Source of the DNA: Raphanus sativus
Taxonomy: Eukaryota; Streptophyta; Magnoliopsida; Brassicales; Brassicaceae
NCBI RefSeq assembly: GCF_000801105.2
Contig: NC_079517.1
Location: 2,356,001 to 2,420,000 of the forward strand
Direction: 5' to 3'
DNA: 64,000 nucleotides
Position numbers and translations under genes: made by a program. Under the pieces are notes generated by a model, which saw only the letters and a program-made list of their open reading frames with translations, did no database searches and was not told where the DNA came from. Shown here one piece after another: positions 62,301-64,000 of this stretch. Numbering within the stretch: position 1 is the first letter of the stretch; every line of letters starts with the position of its first letter.

Positions 62301-64000
62301 AATGCATTTTGTTTGCCTTTTTCCAGGTTAACCATGCAATTCGTACATATAGAAGCGCGATCTCTGTTTATGAATCAACTACTTGGAGCCATATCAAAGA
62401 CCATGTTTACTTTCATATTGGACAGTAAGTTTTTAATGTAGTTCCCTTAAGACGTGACGATTAGAGATTTGTTGGCTTAAGACTTGCAATGAAATTCTGT
62501 TCAGGTGGTATGCAATTGTCGGGATGAATGATGTTGCAGTTAGAAACATGCTCAGAGTACTGGACTGTGGAAACCAGTCCAAGTCTACCCAAGAGATTTT
62601 TCTCAGAGACTTTTTCAACATAGTTAAGGTGTGTAGCTTATACTTGCGGTTTTATACGCTCTAATTAAGCTGCTCAGAGAGTAAGATAGTGCTTCCAATA
62701 GTTACTCCTGGTCTCTATTCTTCGTCTATACAAAATAATTTTATTTTCATTTTCATATTTCTGTCATTTTGAAGAAAACTGGAATGAAGCACGAGGTGGT
62801 GGGACTTCGACTACCAGTTATTAATATGTCGTCTCTTCAAGTTATATATGAAGACCATCGCACTTATGCATCTCAAGCTTCTGTAAGTTGCATATTCACT
62901 CTTTGGAAGTATGTACATATTTACCCATCATAACCTTCCTAGGATGTATTGTTTCTATACTTTGTCAACAGCATAATTTGACATCAGTGTTTCTGGTAAA
63001 ATTTTCGCATTACTTGCGAATGAATAATATTGCCCATCACTGAATTGCTTCCTTAATTAATGGTGAATTTGCAAGTATTGTTTACCAATATGATTCACAT
63101 GTCGTTGTCAGGCTCTTGTAGAAGAGAGCATTTGGCAATCATTGGAGGATGATATCATTCCATCGTTAAACTCTGGCAAGTCAAACTGGTTGGAGTTACA
63201 GTCAAAGCTACTGCCTAAGAAATACAAGGAATCAAATGTTTGTGTCGTTGGAGGTATGCAGGTTATTGTTAGCTGCATTCGATGTTTATCTGAATCAGAT
63301 TTTCCTTCTTAGTGATCGAAAATTTAACTTATGCTTGAAGTCTGAAGGCTAAAAGAATGCAATCTATAGTCCAGCCAAAATAGGCACACTTATTCGCAAA
63401 ATCTGTTTTACCTTGTTATACCAGCAGCAGGACATTACAGTTTGAGACTTGAAACGACTAGATTTATTTTTCACGGAGATATGATAGAGAGAGAAGGGGA
63501 GTGATAGGTTTCTTCATTTGTCGTATCAATCTATTAATATTATCACTTATAAGGACGGGGCATTTCTTTGTTTGGCAATACAACCACGCCATATTGTTGA
63601 TGACATGATACTCTGCTTTAGCATGTTTGAAAATGTATGTAACTGGGGATTATTCTTTGCTTTCAGAGTCAGTGAAATTGGATCTGGAGTTTAGGAATCC
63701 ACTGCTAATCTCTACTTCCGTTACAAGCGTCTCTCTCATCTGTGAACTTACCGCAAATTCGGATGACTTAAAATTGGGTAAGCTATTTCTATTATTTGAT
63801 GTTCACTTTACAAATTTTCTACATCCTTCAGTTTGTATATGGTTGACTGATTTCCACATCTGACTTTGTAAAGTAGATAAAGAGCCAAGTAGCTTAAGCT
63901 TGGAGACCGAACACAATCAGTAAGCATCTAATCTCTTGAATCAGGTTTCCTTCAACTTTATTGACCCACATTTGATTGACTAAGCTGTGCCGTCGTTGTC
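59303..64000 (+). CDS. TRS85: TRS85/TRAPPC8 subunit of the TRAPP complex (5' part, cut by the window edge)
   Basis: At least eighteen short exons can be followed. Exon 1 is 59303-59471 (MVEPPVNSSSLGKMLLEEVSPVVMVLCTPLVEETFLKNG) and exon 2 is 59568-59662. Later ones include about 59,840-59,939, 60,063-60,170 and 60,299-60,462. Then follow exons encoding KDLMQEFASRHIIPYMEQKVRDLNQQ, ISATRKGLRNQIKNLWWRKGKDD, and the TPR-like stretches ESQIRILGDYAFMLHDYELALSSY and LWWAEMLKARDQYKEAASVY. The final visible exons encode ESVKLDLEFRNPL and DKEPSSLSLETEHNQ. The TRAPPC8 N-terminal domain and helical repeats are clear. The C-terminal part lies outside the window. TRS85 defines the TRAPPIII complex, a Rab-GTPase exchange factor in ER-Golgi traffic and autophagy. 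It corresponds to At5g16280. Confidence 0.9.

Overview
The window is nuclear DNA of a flowering plant, almost certainly a Brassicaceae species of the Brassica/Raphanus type. Genes have spliced exons with GT-AG introns, AT-rich spacers and many small non-autonomous transposons. The genes run in the same order as part of the upper arm of Arabidopsis thaliana chromosome 5, from the KANADI1 locus (about At5g16560) to the TRAPPC8/TRS85 locus (about At5g16280). Locus names are from memory of A. thaliana and were not checked by search. Several genes I expect between these anchors are missing, including ZFN3, At5g16520, the At5g16460-16370 interval and the acetolactate synthase regulatory subunit. UCH1 survives only as a broken remnant. 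This fits a fractionated copy of an ancestral block after the Brassica whole-genome triplication.

Layout. 1-5.4 kb is AT-rich spacer with a MITE-like repeat and a long CT microsatellite. 5.4-9.9 kb is KAN1 (+). 10.67-10.90 kb is a tRNA-derived SINE. 11.06-11.80 kb is a small membrane protein gene (-). 12.8-14.7 kb is PIN5 (-). 14.7-20.3 kb is non-genic and contains a Helitron 3' end. 20.3-21.4 kb is RGP5 (-). 22.9-24.7 kb is a domesticated MUSTANG transposase (-). 25.7-28.2 kb is a LIP1-like receptor-like cytoplasmic kinase (+). 29.4-30.0 kb is RIC4 (+). 30.8-32.0 kb is an atypical dual-specificity phosphatase (+). 33.3-33.6 kb is a small C2H2 zinc-finger gene (-). 34.1-35.2 kb is a non-autonomous retroposon. 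35.3-53.7 kb is a complex tandem array. 53.9-54.2 kb is the UCH1 remnant. 54.4-58.3 kb is COG1 (-). 59.3-64 kb is the 5' part of TRS85/TRAPPC8 (+), which runs off the window.

The most unusual region is 35.3-53.7 kb. An ancestral trio (LRAT/NC-domain gene A, LRAT/NC-domain gene B, FRIGIDA-like FRL1) was first duplicated in tandem. The junction joins a truncated FRL1, an 831-bp piece of a Ty1/copia element (LTR, primer-binding site, gag) and a truncated gene A. A 3,173-bp Helitron then inserted in the duplicate, and a 585-bp Helitron of opposite orientation inserted in the parental copy. Each insertion has its empty site preserved in the other paralogous segment. Finally the 6,751-bp unit was amplified again. 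The result is three LRAT-B genes with identical long second-exon reading frames, two FRL1 3' fragments, two gene A 3' fragments, one intact gene A and one intact FRL1. Sequence variants allow the order of events, and a likely crossover interval, to be read.

Functionally, LIP1 (pollen-tube guidance kinase) and RIC4 (ROP GTPase effector) are neighbours that both act in polar tip growth. KAN1 and PIN5 belong to organ polarity and auxin homeostasis. COG1 and TRS85 are both Golgi tethering-complex subunits and share a divergent promoter region. These adjacencies are inherited from the ancestral chromosome, and I see no evidence that they are operon-like.
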